Shown here one piece after another: positions 17,529-26,178 of a stretch of DNA of 64,000 nt (the first letter of the stretch is position 1; every line of letters begins with the position of its first letter). A program made the position numbers and the translations under genes. Source of the DNA: an uncultured SAR116 cluster alpha proteobacterium (GTDB lineage Bacteria; Pseudomonadota; Alphaproteobacteria; Puniceispirillales; Marisalimonadaceae); assembly GCA_902616615.1 (NCBI GenBank), contig CACMTN010000008.1:27010-91009 (forward strand), in the 5' to 3' direction. The notes under the pieces are model-generated. The model was not told the origin of the DNA and made no database searches. It saw only the letters and a list, made by a program, of their open reading frames with translations.

Positions 17529-17593
17529 GAGGATTTTAAGGAGATCCTCTGCACCTGAAATAAACTAATCACTAGGGAGGAATGAATTAGTTT
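17529..17593 (+). other. Two small hairpins after the SDR gene, possible structured 3' region
   Basis: GAGGAT (17529-17534) pairs with ATCCTC (17544-17549), and AAACTAAT (17562-17569) pairs with ATTAGTTT (17586-17593), ending in a short T-run. The stems are short and AT-rich, so they may form only a weak terminator. The rest of 17594-17761, up to the convergent LysE stop, shows no gene. Confidence 0.25.
17539..17560 (+). repeat. Copy 1 of an imperfect repeat flanking the lysE-like gene
   Basis: This 22-bp stretch (core AGGAGATCCTCTGCACC) resembles 18375-18397 (core AGAAGATTCTCTACACC). The two differences within the palindromic part change both arms together (AGGA/TCCT to AGAA/TTCT). Confidence 0.35.
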
Positions 17594-17761
17594 TAAAGTA
17601 CAATTGAACGGGGAGTTAATTGACTTAATTTAAGATTAATAATTCGAATCGTTAGATTAGTCATGTGTGCTTATATCAATTGAAAAACAAATATCATATT
17701 TGCCAAAAATTTGAGCACAAAAAATATAGTCAAGTTATCAGATGATTAATATTTAATCACT

Positions 17762-18364
17762 TTATATCTCTGAATTTAATTCCATAAAAGCGGAAAGGAC
17801 AACAACTGCAAACAAAGCCAGGCCCATTCCCCTATTTACCCAAATTTGTTTATTAACACCTAATGACCATTTCTTTAAACTTATTCCTAACCAAAGCCAT
17901 AATAAATGTATTGGTATCCAAATAGAATTAACAATAATAAATTTTACAATAATTTCAGTATTGAATGATGACAGTCCAAGAGATAAAACTACAAACAAAT
18001 GACCTTGCACAACATAAGCTTTAGGATTAACAAATTGTAAAAAAATACCTTCATACAATCTAGGTGCTTTCAAACTCTGCTTAAACCCAGTTTTGTTGTC
18101 AGACGTAGCTATTCGCCAAGATAAAAAAAATAAATAAGATAAAGAAAGAAGCAAGAAAGTAATTTCAACACCATCAATCTCAAATAAAAATTGTTTGAAG
18201 CCTAAAACTACTAATAGTGCAACTCCATTAGTTCCAAAAAATAAACCAATGAGATACATCATACCAACTTTCCAACCAAAGCCTGCACCAACACCAGCTA
18301 ATGATAATACACCTGGGCCAGGAGTAACCATCATTAAAAAACTAATAATTATGTATGTAATCAT
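17762..18364 (-). CDS. LysE family translocator (amino-acid/homoserine-type exporter)
   Basis: 200 residues with about six hydrophobic segments. The LysE/RhtB N-terminal pattern TPGPGVLSLAGVGAGFGWKVG follows helix 1, and the QFVNPKAYVVQGH motif lies near residue 110. These are signature positions of the family, which exports amino acids or small compounds by proton antiport. No clear ribosome site precedes ATG 18364. The gene stands alone on its strand: the SDR is convergent and the oxidase gene upstream is 84 bp away. The substrate is unknown. Confidence 0.85.
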   Translation of the reverse strand: MITYIIISFLMMVTPGPGVLSLAGVGAGFGWKVGMMYLIGLFFGTNGVALLVVLGFKQFLFEIDGVEITFLLLSLSYLFFLSWRIATSDNKTGFKQSLKAPRLYEGIFLQFVNPKAYVVQGHLFVVLSLGLSSFNTEIIVKFIIVNSIWIPIHLLWLWLGISLKKWSLGVNKQIWVNRGMGLALFAVVVLSAFMELNSEI

Positions 18365-18374
18365 CTGAACTTGT

Positions 18375-18397
18375 AGAAGATTCTCTACACCTTGAAC
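18375..18397 (+). repeat. Copy 2 of an imperfect repeat, in the lysE-like leader
   Basis: This 23-bp stretch (core AGAAGATTCTCTACACC) lies 11 bp upstream of the lysE-like start and matches 17539-17560 beyond its 3' end, with one extra T. Confidence 0.35.
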
Positions 18398-18447
18398 TTA
18401 ATGAAAAATAACCTGTTAACCATACTATGAATGATGTTAATGCAATA

Positions 18448-19860
18448 TTATAGGAAAAGTTTTCCTGGGTTCATTATTTTATGAGGATCAAAAGCTTCTT
18501 TTACACTTCTCATCACATTTACAGCATTACCTAACTCTTTAAGCATATATTTTCTTTTACCTTGGCCAACTCCATGTTCACCTGTGCATGTGCCATCCAT
18601 TCTTATAGCTCTCTCAGATATTCTTACTAAAAATTCATCTAACTTATCTAACTCATTTTTGTTATTTTTATCAATTAAGAGTGCAACGTGAAAATTTCCA
18701 TCTCCTGCGTGACTTACTATTGGACCTATTAATTCATTTTGTTCCATATCCTCAATAGTTTCTGTGATGCAATCCGATAATTTTGAAATAGGCACGCAGA
18801 CATCCGTAGAATAAAGTTCTGCCTCTGGCCTTACAGCTCTACATGACCAATACGCATCATGCCTTGCTTTCCATAATTTATTTCTGTCCTCATTGTTAGA
18901 AGTCCATTCAAAATCTTTACCTCCAAAATCAGATGATATCTCTCCAAATAACTCCGACTGTTCATCAACAGATGATTGACTTCCATGAAATTCTACCAAC
19001 AACAACGGAGCTTCAGGAAGATTTGTTTTGGAGTAATTATTAACAGCCTTTACCTGTGCTGTATCCATAAATTCTATTCTAGCAACAGGGATACCAGCTT
19101 GAATAGTCATAATAACCGCATCAGTTGCATTTTTTACTGTTGGGAAACTTACTCTTCCACCAGCTATAACTTCTGGGATACCATAGAGTTTGAGAGTAAT
19201 TTCTGTCGTTATACCCAAAGTTCCTTCAGAACCAACCATTAGCCTTGTTAAGTCATATCCAGCAGAACTTTTCCTTGCCTTATTTGCTGTTTTAATTATC
19301 TGACCGTCTGGAGTAACTACTTCCAAAGCTATAACATTGTCTTTCATTGTACCATAACGAACCGCATTTGTTCCTGAGGCTCGTGTAGCAGTCATTCCAC
19401 CTATTGACGCATTTGCCCCTGGATCAATTGGAAAAAATAAACCTGTGTCTCTCAGGTATGTATTAAGCTGCTCTCTCGTTACACCTGGTTGAACAACAAC
19501 TAGAAGGTCATCTTGATATACCTTCAATATTTTGTTCATATTATTCATATCAATAGAAATTCCACCAAAAGGTGCATTGAGATGCCCTTCAAATGAAGAA
19601 CCAACACCAAATGGTATAATTGGGCACTTATATTCTTTACAAATATTTACAACTTTTTGAACATCCTCTTTTGTTTCAACAAATACAACACCATTTGGTA
19701 ATTCAGATTCGTGTATTGTCATTGTATGTGTGTGTTGTTCTAAAATACTCTGGCTATCTGAAAATTGCTGTCCAAATTCTTCTCTTAACTTTTTTACACA
19801 TAACTTGATACTTACAGGATCATAATTATCTGAAGACCAAATTGAAGTATTACCATCCAT
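18448..19860 (-). CDS. FAD-linked oxidase, D-lactate dehydrogenase/glycolate oxidase GlcD type (copy 1)
   Basis: 470 residues. The PCMH FAD-binding domain shows IIPFGVGSSFEGHL, the Pro-Gly pattern VVQPGVTREQL and DPGANASIGGM...ASGTNAVRYG. The C-terminal FAD-oxidase domain ends in TCTGEHGVGQGKRKYM and a HKIMNPGKL tail. This is the LDHD/Dld group that oxidises D-lactate or other D-2-hydroxyacids and passes electrons to cytochrome c or quinone. It lies 32 bp from a close paralogue (19893-21305) on the same strand, a tandem duplication. Its product or substrate may be shared with the neighbouring sugar-acid pathways. Confidence 0.88.
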   Translation of the reverse strand: MDGNTSIWSSDNYDPVSIKLCVKKLREEFGQQFSDSQSILEQHTHTMTIHESELPNGVVFVETKEDVQKVVNICKEYKCPIIPFGVGSSFEGHLNAPFGGISIDMNNMNKILKVYQDDLLVVVQPGVTREQLNTYLRDTGLFFPIDPGANASIGGMTATRASGTNAVRYGTMKDNVIALEVVTPDGQIIKTANKARKSSAGYDLTRLMVGSEGTLGITTEITLKLYGIPEVIAGGRVSFPTVKNATDAVIMTIQAGIPVARIEFMDTAQVKAVNNYSKTNLPEAPLLLVEFHGSQSSVDEQSELFGEISSDFGGKDFEWTSNNEDRNKLWKARHDAYWSCRAVRPEAELYSTDVCVPISKLSDCITETIEDMEQNELIGPIVSHAGDGNFHVALLIDKNNKNELDKLDEFLVRISERAIRMDGTCTGEHGVGQGKRKYMLKELGNAVNVMRSVKEAFDPHKIMNPGKLFL

Positions 19861-19892
19861 ATTTCATGCCTCTAAAATATTTGATTTTATTT

Positions 19893-21305
19893 CTACAAAA
19901 TTTTTCCAGGATTCATAATACCTTTGGGGTCTAATTCTTCCTTAATTAATTTCATAAAATTTACCGCAGAACCTAGCTCCTCAAGTAGATACTGTTTTTT
20001 ACCCTGTCCTACACCATGTTCACCAGTACAGGTGCCATCCATAGTAATTGCTCTATGAGCTAATCTTTCTAAAAAACCATTCGCAACATCAATTTCATTC
20101 TGGTCTTTGGGATCAATCATAAGTTGAACATGAAAATTGCCGTCTCCAACATGACCAACAATAGGACCAAATAATTTATTTTGCTCCATATCTTCAATGG
20201 TTTCTGTAATACATTCCGATAGTCTTGAAATAGGTACACACACGTCTGTTGCGATATAATCTGCCTCTGGTCTACATGCTTTTACAGCATAATAAACATC
20301 ATGCCTAGCTTTCCATAATTTATTTCTTTCTTCAATATTAGCGTTCCACTCAAAATTATTGCCTCCAAAATCTTTAGAAATCTCGTTAAATAATTCTGAC
20401 TGCTCTTTAACAGAAGATTTGCTTCCATGAAACTCTAAAAGCAATAAGGGTGATTCTGGTAAACTCAATTTAGAATAATTATTAACTGCTTTAACTTGTG
20501 CAATGTCTAATAGTTCAATTCTAGCTACTGGTATACCAGCTTGTATCGTCATTATAACTGCATCAGTTGCATCTTTAACAGAAGGGAACGTGCACCTGCC
20601 AGCTCCAATTTCCTCAGGTATACCATAAAGTTTAAGAGTAATTTCAGTAATTACACCCAAAGTTCCTTCAGAACCAACAATTAATCTTGTTAAATCATAT
20701 CCAGCTGAACTTTTTCTTGCTCTACTGGCAGTTTTTATTATCTCACCATTTGGCATAACAACTTCAAGAGATAAAACATTGTCTTTCATTGTACCATAAC
20801 GAACTGCATTTGTTCCAGAAGCTCGTGTAGATGTCATTCCACCAATTGAAGCATTCGCGCCAGGATCAATAGGAAAAAATAAACCTGTATCTCTTAAATA
20901 TGTATTAAGTTGTTCTCTTGTTACACCAGGTTGTACTACAACAGTAGAATCTTCAGGGTGAACTTCTATAATATTATTGAGATTGTTCATATCTATTGAG
21001 ATCCCACCAAAATTGGCATTTAGGTGACCCTCCAGAGAAGAACCTGCACCAAAGGGGATAATAGGGCAACCATGTTCGTGACAAATTTTTACAGTTTTTT
21101 GAACATCTTCCTTACTATATGCAAAAACAACACCATCAGGTAGTTCGGGTGTATGAACTGTAGTTGTGCTAGTATGTTGTTCACGAACGGATTTAGATAT
21201 TGAAAATTGTTGACCAAACTCTTTTTTCAATGCCTCTATAGCTTTTTCAACATTATAATCAAATTTATTATAAAATGAGTTGTTGTTTATATCTAAGATT
21301 GTCAC
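19893..21305 (-). CDS. FAD-linked oxidase, D-lactate dehydrogenase/glycolate oxidase GlcD type (copy 2)
   Basis: About 470 residues. The GTG at 21305 is favoured because GAGG lies seven bases upstream; a TTG at 21308 is the alternative. It is identical to its downstream paralogue at most positions, including the FAD motifs IIPFGAGSSLEGHL and DPGANASIGGM, and the C-terminal TCTGEHGVGQGK. Differences cluster at the N-terminus and in the middle (for example YAVKACRPEADYIATD against YWSCRAVRPEAELYSTD), close to the substrate and FAD region. This suggests divergence in 2-hydroxyacid preference. It is the first gene of the pair and divergent from kdgK. Confidence 0.88.
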   Translation of the reverse strand: MTILDINNNSFYNKFDYNVEKAIEALKKEFGQQFSISKSVREQHTSTTTVHTPELPDGVVFAYSKEDVQKTVKICHEHGCPIIPFGAGSSLEGHLNANFGGISIDMNNLNNIIEVHPEDSTVVVQPGVTREQLNTYLRDTGLFFPIDPGANASIGGMTSTRASGTNAVRYGTMKDNVLSLEVVMPNGEIIKTASRARKSSAGYDLTRLIVGSEGTLGVITEITLKLYGIPEEIGAGRCTFPSVKDATDAVIMTIQAGIPVARIELLDIAQVKAVNNYSKLSLPESPLLLLEFHGSKSSVKEQSELFNEISKDFGGNNFEWNANIEERNKLWKARHDVYYAVKACRPEADYIATDVCVPISRLSECITETIEDMEQNKLFGPIVGHVGDGNFHVQLMIDPKDQNEIDVANGFLERLAHRAITMDGTCTGEHGVGQGKKQYLLEELGSAVNFMKLIKEELDPKGIMNPGKIL

Positions 21306-21430
21306 CAATAAACCTCATATTTCCATAAGTTACTCTACAATAAATATATTTTAAAATAAAGATTGAGTAAATTATTACATTTTAATAATTATATTAACCA
21401 TAAAATTTATATCTTAAGGATACTTATGAA

Positions 21431-22366
21431 ATGCAGAAAAAAGCTATCTTTTTAGGGGAATGCATGATTGAGCTAAACGGTGATATATCCTCTTTAGGAA
21501 ATTCAAATTCACTGATGGAGGTTAATTTTGGAGGTGATACTTATAATTCTGCAGTTTATTTTTCACGATTAACAAATAAGGAAACCAATACTTTTTACTG
21601 CACAGCTCTTTCAAAAGACAGCTTTTCTAAGAAAATGATGGATAGATTCAAAATTGAAAAACTTAATTGTGATCTTATTAGGACAGATGGAAAAAATCCG
21701 CCAGGATTATATTCTATTGAAATCAATGAAAAAGGAGAACGAAGTTTTTCCTATTGGAGAGATCAATCACCATCTAAAAATATTTTTTTAGGATTAAAAG
21801 GAAAGTATCTCTTAGATAATATAAGCAACTCAGATATTTTTTATTACTCCGGTATTTCTGCTGGCATACTTGATGATAATCAAAAACAAAAACTAATTAA
21901 GGTTGGAGCTACAGCTGATGTTTGTGCTTTTGATTTTAATTTTAGACATCAACTACATTATGACAAAAATAAATCGCAATCACTATTTATAGAAATAAAT
22001 AATTATGTAAATATTAATTTTGTCTCTTATGATGATGTTAAAGATCTATTTAAGATTAAAAAACCAAATGAAATCTTTAATCTATTGAATAATGAAAAAA
22101 ATCTGATTTTATTGAGATATAAAAATTCAATCATATTTAAAAACCTTGATCAAGATATAAAAACCATTACTGTTCCGCATGGTGAGGTTGTAGATACAAC
22201 TGCTGCAGGAGATGCTTTCAACGGCTCATTCTTGGCGTTGATGAACAATGGTAAAAATAATAGTATTGAAGAAATTATATTAAAATCTCATGCTGTCACC
22301 AGAGAAGTCATCAAATATAAAGGGGCGATTATCAAGAAAAATCAGATGCCTAAATTAAGTATATAA
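21431..22366 (+). CDS. kdgK: 2-dehydro-3-deoxygluconokinase (PfkB family)
   Basis: 311 residues. The N-terminus FLGECMIEL and NFGGDTYNSAVYFSRL match KdgK. The PfkB signature near the C-terminus reads DTTAAGDAFNGSF, with the catalytic Asp in AAGD (usually GAGD). It should phosphorylate 2-keto-3-deoxygluconate to KDPG, which Eda (30052-30672) splits. ATG 21431 is used; an out-of-frame ATG lies 5 bp before it. A D-2-hydroxyacid dehydrogenase gene follows after 13 bp in the same operon. Confidence 0.88.
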   Translation: MQKKAIFLGECMIELNGDISSLGNSNSLMEVNFGGDTYNSAVYFSRLTNKETNTFYCTALSKDSFSKKMMDRFKIEKLNCDLIRTDGKNPPGLYSIEINEKGERSFSYWRDQSPSKNIFLGLKGKYLLDNISNSDIFYYSGISAGILDDNQKQKLIKVGATADVCAFDFNFRHQLHYDKNKSQSLFIEINNYVNINFVSYDDVKDLFKIKKPNEIFNLLNNEKNLILLRYKNSIIFKNLDQDIKTITVPHGEVVDTTAAGDAFNGSFLALMNNGKNNSIEEIILKSHAVTREVIKYKGAIIKKNQMPKLSI

Positions 22367-22379
22367 AGGGATATTTTGA

Positions 22380-23315
22380 ATGAAAAAAAACTTACTAATA
22401 ATGACCGAAATGCCAGAATATTTTGTTTCGCTTGCTGATCAAAACTTTAACACACATAAGTTATGGAAACAAAAAGATGAAGATAATTATTTATTCGAAG
22501 TTAGAGAAGATATTGACGCAATAGCAGTAATGGGAGGTTATAAAATTACCCCTGATTTAATGAAAAGTATGCCTAATCTAAAAATTATAGCGTGTTATGG
22601 TGTAGGGTATGATGCTATTGATGTTAATTTTGCTAAAAGTTTAGCAATAAAAGTCACCAATACACCAGAAGTTCTTAATGATGAAGTAGCTGATACAGCT
22701 ATCGCATTAATGCTATGCGTTTACAAAAAAATCGTTGAAGCTGACAGTTTTGCAAGAAACAACAAATGGATTGAGGGTGATTTTCCACTAACTAAAAAGT
22801 TTACAGGAACCAAGCTAGGAATAGTTGGAATGGGAAGAATTGGTAAAGCTATAGCTAAAAGGGCAGAAGCGTTTAATTGTGAAATTTCGTATCATTCAAG
22901 AAATAAAAAAGATGTTAAGTATAAATTTTACAGCGATTTGAAAGAATTAGCAAAAGAAGTTGATACACTTTGTATAATTACACCTGGTGGAAAAGAAACA
23001 GAAAAGTTAATTAATAAAGATGTTCTAAATAATCTTGGAGAAAATGGGGTACTTATCAATGTGGCTAGGGGTTCGGTTATCGATCAAGATGAATTAATGC
23101 ATTGTCTAGAAAATAATTTGATATTGGCTGCCGGATTAGATGTTTATACAAATGAACCAAATATCCCTGAAAAATTAATGAAACTGAAAAATACAGTTTT
23201 GTTACCTCATATTGCGTCTGGCACAGTTGAGACAAGAAATGCAATGGGTCAGCTTGTATTTGATAACATAATAAATTACTTCGAAGGAAAATCTCTAATT
23301 TCAGAAGTAAATTAG
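22380..23315 (+). CDS. D-isomer specific 2-hydroxyacid dehydrogenase (glyoxylate/hydroxypyruvate or 2-ketogluconate reductase type)
   Basis: 311 residues. The NAD(P) loop GMGRIGKAIAKR, the NVARGSVIDQDEL catalytic Arg segment, the NEPNIPE Glu segment and the LLPHIASGT catalytic His are all present. Such enzymes reduce glyoxylate, hydroxypyruvate or 2-keto-sugar acids. It follows kdgK in one operon, which favours a 2-keto-aldonic acid or hydroxypyruvate. It ends 8 bp before the convergent ltnD stop. Confidence 0.88.
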   Translation: MKKNLLIMTEMPEYFVSLADQNFNTHKLWKQKDEDNYLFEVREDIDAIAVMGGYKITPDLMKSMPNLKIIACYGVGYDAIDVNFAKSLAIKVTNTPEVLNDEVADTAIALMLCVYKKIVEADSFARNNKWIEGDFPLTKKFTGTKLGIVGMGRIGKAIAKRAEAFNCEISYHSRNKKDVKYKFYSDLKELAKEVDTLCIITPGGKETEKLINKDVLNNLGENGVLINVARGSVIDQDELMHCLENNLILAAGLDVYTNEPNIPEKLMKLKNTVLLPHIASGTVETRNAMGQLVFDNIINYFEGKSLISEVN

Positions 23316-23323
23316 GGAGATAT

Positions 23324-24217
23324 TTAATACTTAGTTAATTCGATTCCTGCATTACGAGCATAAATTTTAGCTACAGCAGCATCATCTTCGTGTCCCAAAC
23401 CAATACCAGCAGCTGCAAGAAATTGTTGCATTGCTGCTGCAGTTAAAGGTGCAGAAAAATTTGATTTTTTTGCTATATCAAGAACAATCCCTAGATCTTT
23501 TGGCCATATATTTATCGATGATTTTGGTGAATAATCATCATTTATAATATGTGGAGCTCTATTCTCAAGCATCCAGGATGTTCCGGCACATTCAGAGATA
23601 ACCTCTAAAAATTTCTTAGGGTCTATGCCTTGAGTTATTCCAAATGTTATCGCTTCTGCCATTGCTGAAATATGAATACCTGCGAGCATTTGATTAACTG
23701 CCTTCATTGCAGACCCAGCTCCGACAGATTGGCCAAATTTAAAAACCTTTTCAGAGGTTGAATCTAAGAGTGGCTTGGCTTTGTGCAGAGCTTTTTGACT
23801 TCCAGAAATCATATAAGATAATTTACCTTCTAATGATTTTTTTGATCCACCAGAGATAGGTGCATCTAGATATAAAAGTCCTTTTTTAGCACACTTGTTA
23901 TCCATTTCTTTTGCAAAATCTGGAGAAACAGTAGTGCATACCATTATCAATGTGTTATTTTTTAATTTATTGGAAATCCCCTCCTCACCAAAAATAATCT
24001 CACGAGTTTGCGTTTCATTTAAGACAACTATTACTACTGCTTCTAGTTGGTCGTATGGAACTTTACCTTCAAAACCACCATCTTGAAAAAATTTCTTTTG
24101 TTGGTCTGGGTTTTTATCATGACCATAAACTTTATACCCTGCGCGCATGAGCGATTTTGCTATCCCATAACCCATTGAGCCTAGACCAATTACAAGAATA
24201 TTTTTATTTTCTGTCAT
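23324..24217 (-). CDS. ltnD: L-threonate dehydrogenase-like beta-hydroxyacid dehydrogenase
   Basis: 297 residues. GLGSMG at 11-16, LDAPISGG at 117-124 and catalytic Lys172 in the KAVNQMLAGIH stretch place it in the 3-HIBADH superfamily. The block AGTSWMLENR and the PKSSINIWPKDLG region closely resemble E. coli YgbJ/LtnD. The family reaction is L-threonate to 2-oxo-tetronate with NAD. It lies 4 bp after the IlvD-type dehydratase gene in an operon, away from otnI/otnC at 15 kb. Another 2-hydroxyacid, made or used with that dehydratase, is possible. Confidence 0.8.
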   Translation of the reverse strand: MTENKNILVIGLGSMGYGIAKSLMRAGYKVYGHDKNPDQQKKFFQDGGFEGKVPYDQLEAVVIVVLNETQTREIIFGEEGISNKLKNNTLIMVCTTVSPDFAKEMDNKCAKKGLLYLDAPISGGSKKSLEGKLSYMISGSQKALHKAKPLLDSTSEKVFKFGQSVGAGSAMKAVNQMLAGIHISAMAEAITFGITQGIDPKKFLEVISECAGTSWMLENRAPHIINDDYSPKSSINIWPKDLGIVLDIAKKSNFSAPLTAAAMQQFLAAAGIGLGHEDDAAVAKIYARNAGIELTKY

Positions 24218-24221
24218 TATT

Positions 24222-26003
24222 TTAATGATTATCCCTTGGTAATTTTTTTCTTACCTTCTGAAATTTGACAGCATTCTCCAGCACAGCTCCGTCAGATAGT
24301 TCACCTACTAAATTTCTTTGAATTTCTTGCCAAGGAGTTTGACTTTCAGGATAAGGTGGAACACCATCTTTTTTCCTGAGCTCAATCTCTTCATCACTTA
24401 CAAGCATGTTAGCTGTATAATTATTCAAATCAATTACGACAGTGTCACCTGTCCTCAACCAAGCTAATCCGCCTCCGGTTGCACTCTCAGGGGAAGCATT
24501 AAGTATTGATGGACTTCCTGAGGTTCCTGATTGTCTTCCATCACCTATGCATGGTAATTCTGTTATCCCTTGTTTAATTAATTCATCTGATGGTTGCATA
24601 TTAACAACTTCAGCTGATCCAGGCCAGCCAACAGGTCCTGCACCTCTAATAACTAATATAGAATTTTCATCCATATTTAAACTTTTGTCATTAAGTCTGT
24701 CATGATAATCTTCAGATCCTTCAAAGACAATAACTCTACCTTCTAGTACACCTTCTTTTCCTGGACGTGATAAAAATTTGTCTTTGAATTCTTTTGAAAT
24801 AACTGAGGTTTTCATTATTGCAGAGTCAAATAAATTTCCTTTAAGTACTATAAAGCCTGCTTTTTGTTTCATAGGTTTTTTGAAAGGGGTAATGACCTTT
24901 TCGTCCTTAATCTTGATTCCTTTTAAATTTTCAGACATTTTTTTTCCTGTGACGGTCATTACATCTCCATGAAGTTTTGAATTTTCAAGGAGCTCTGACA
25001 TTACAGCAGCTGTCCCACCAGCTCTGTGATAGCTCTCACATAAGTACTCGCCTGCCGGTTGTATGTTAGCCATCAAAGGAATGTCATAACCAACATTTTG
25101 CCATGCAGCAGTTTCTAATTCTACACCAACATGCCTTGCTATTGCAGTAATATGCCATTGAGCGTTAGTTGATCCACCAATAGCAGAATTTACAATGATT
25201 GCATTGTCAAAAGACTCTCTAGTCATAATCATGGAAGGAGTTAAATCATCCTTAACCATATCCACAATTCTTAAACCTGTCTTATATGCCATTTGCCCCC
25301 TTTCTCTGTAAGGTGCAGGAATATTAGCATTTCCAGTTAAGCTCATTCCAAGAGCTTCAGCTAATGAATTCATTGTAGATGCAGTTCCCATAGTGTTACA
25401 ATGACCGTCAGAAGGAGCTGAACTAGTAACAATATCAATGAATTGTTCATAATCTATTCTGCCAGCTGCTAACTCGACTCTACTATCCCAAACAGCTGTT
25501 CCCGAACCGGCAAGCTTTCCATTATGCCATCCATCCAGCATTGGACCTCCGTTTAGTACAATAGCTGGCAGATCTACAGTAGCAGCTGCCATTAAACAAG
25601 CTGGAGTTGTTTTGTCACAACCGGTCATTAGGACAACACCATCAATAGGATAACCATGAAGAATTTCTACTAATCCTATATATGCTAAATTTCTGTCAAC
25701 AGCAGCGGTAGGTCTCTTTAATGTTTCTTGAATGGGATGAACAGGAAACTCAAAAGCAATACCACCTGCTGTTCTAATTCCTTCTCTTACTCTTTCTGCC
25801 AGTTTAAGATGAACCCTATTACACGGTGATATATCCGATCCAGTTTGTGCTATTCCAATAATTGGTTTTCCAGATCTTAATTCGTCAGGTGTCAGCCCAA
25901 AATTCATTGATCTCTCTAAATACAAAGCCGTCATGCCGGGGTTAGTTGGATTATCAAACCACTGTTGACTTCTGTATTTTGGATTAAAATTTTTATCTGA
26001 CAT
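24222..26003 (-). CDS. IlvD/Edd family sugar-acid dehydratase (L-arabinonate/D-xylonate/galactonate type)
   Basis: About 593 residues from ATG 26003, chosen because GGGAG lies seven bases upstream; an ATG 33 bp earlier lacks a site. Cluster cysteines are visible in [16 protein letters not shown] and [24 protein letters not shown] and the [11 protein letters not shown] motif are typical of the pentonate/hexonate dehydratase branch rather than of valine-pathway IlvD. It dehydrates aldonic acids to 2-keto-3-deoxy acids. It is divergent from the UxaA-type gene across a palindrome-rich region and co-transcribed with the LtnD-like gene. Confidence 0.86.
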   Translation of the reverse strand: MSDKNFNPKYRSQQWFDNPTNPGMTALYLERSMNFGLTPDELRSGKPIIGIAQTGSDISPCNRVHLKLAERVREGIRTAGGIAFEFPVHPIQETLKRPTAAVDRNLAYIGLVEILHGYPIDGVVLMTGCDKTTPACLMAAATVDLPAIVLNGGPMLDGWHNGKLAGSGTAVWDSRVELAAGRIDYEQFIDIVTSSAPSDGHCNTMGTASTMNSLAEALGMSLTGNANIPAPYRERGQMAYKTGLRIVDMVKDDLTPSMIMTRESFDNAIIVNSAIGGSTNAQWHITAIARHVGVELETAAWQNVGYDIPLMANIQPAGEYLCESYHRAGGTAAVMSELLENSKLHGDVMTVTGKKMSENLKGIKIKDEKVITPFKKPMKQKAGFIVLKGNLFDSAIMKTSVISKEFKDKFLSRPGKEGVLEGRVIVFEGSEDYHDRLNDKSLNMDENSILVIRGAGPVGWPGSAEVVNMQPSDELIKQGITELPCIGDGRQSGTSGSPSILNASPESATGGGLAWLRTGDTVVIDLNNYTANMLVSDEEIELRKKDGVPPYPESQTPWQEIQRNLVGELSDGAVLENAVKFQKVRKKLPRDNH

Positions 26004-26063
26004 AATTTTCTCCCAAGTAAAATTTAAAAACAACAAATAGAGTTTATAAATTATTTTAAAAAT

Positions 26064-26130
26064 AGTATGAATAGATCTTAATATATTTTAAGATCATTGT
26101 AACAATCATACTTGATTTAAAAAAAATCAA
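26064..26130. promoter_or_regulatory. Cluster of nested inverted repeats in the divergent IlvD/UxaA promoter
   Basis: The 67-bp core contains GATCTTAA/TTAAGATC (26074-26081 and 26088-26095), ATTGT-A-ACAAT (26096-26106), an outer pair AGTATGA/TCATACT (26064-26070 and 26106-26112) and TTGATTT/AAATCAA (26112-26118 and 26124-26130). TTGT...ACAA-like palindromes fit GntR-family operators. The position between two sugar-acid operons suggests joint control. No regulator gene is adjacent. Confidence 0.5.
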
Positions 26131-26178
26131 AAGATAATTTCAGTTTTTTTGCTTTTTATTAGTTGGGGGATAATAAAA

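Noticed and set aside
21347..21358. Palindrome TATTTTAAAATA before kdgK
   Set aside because: Only A/T bases; expected by chance in this DNA.
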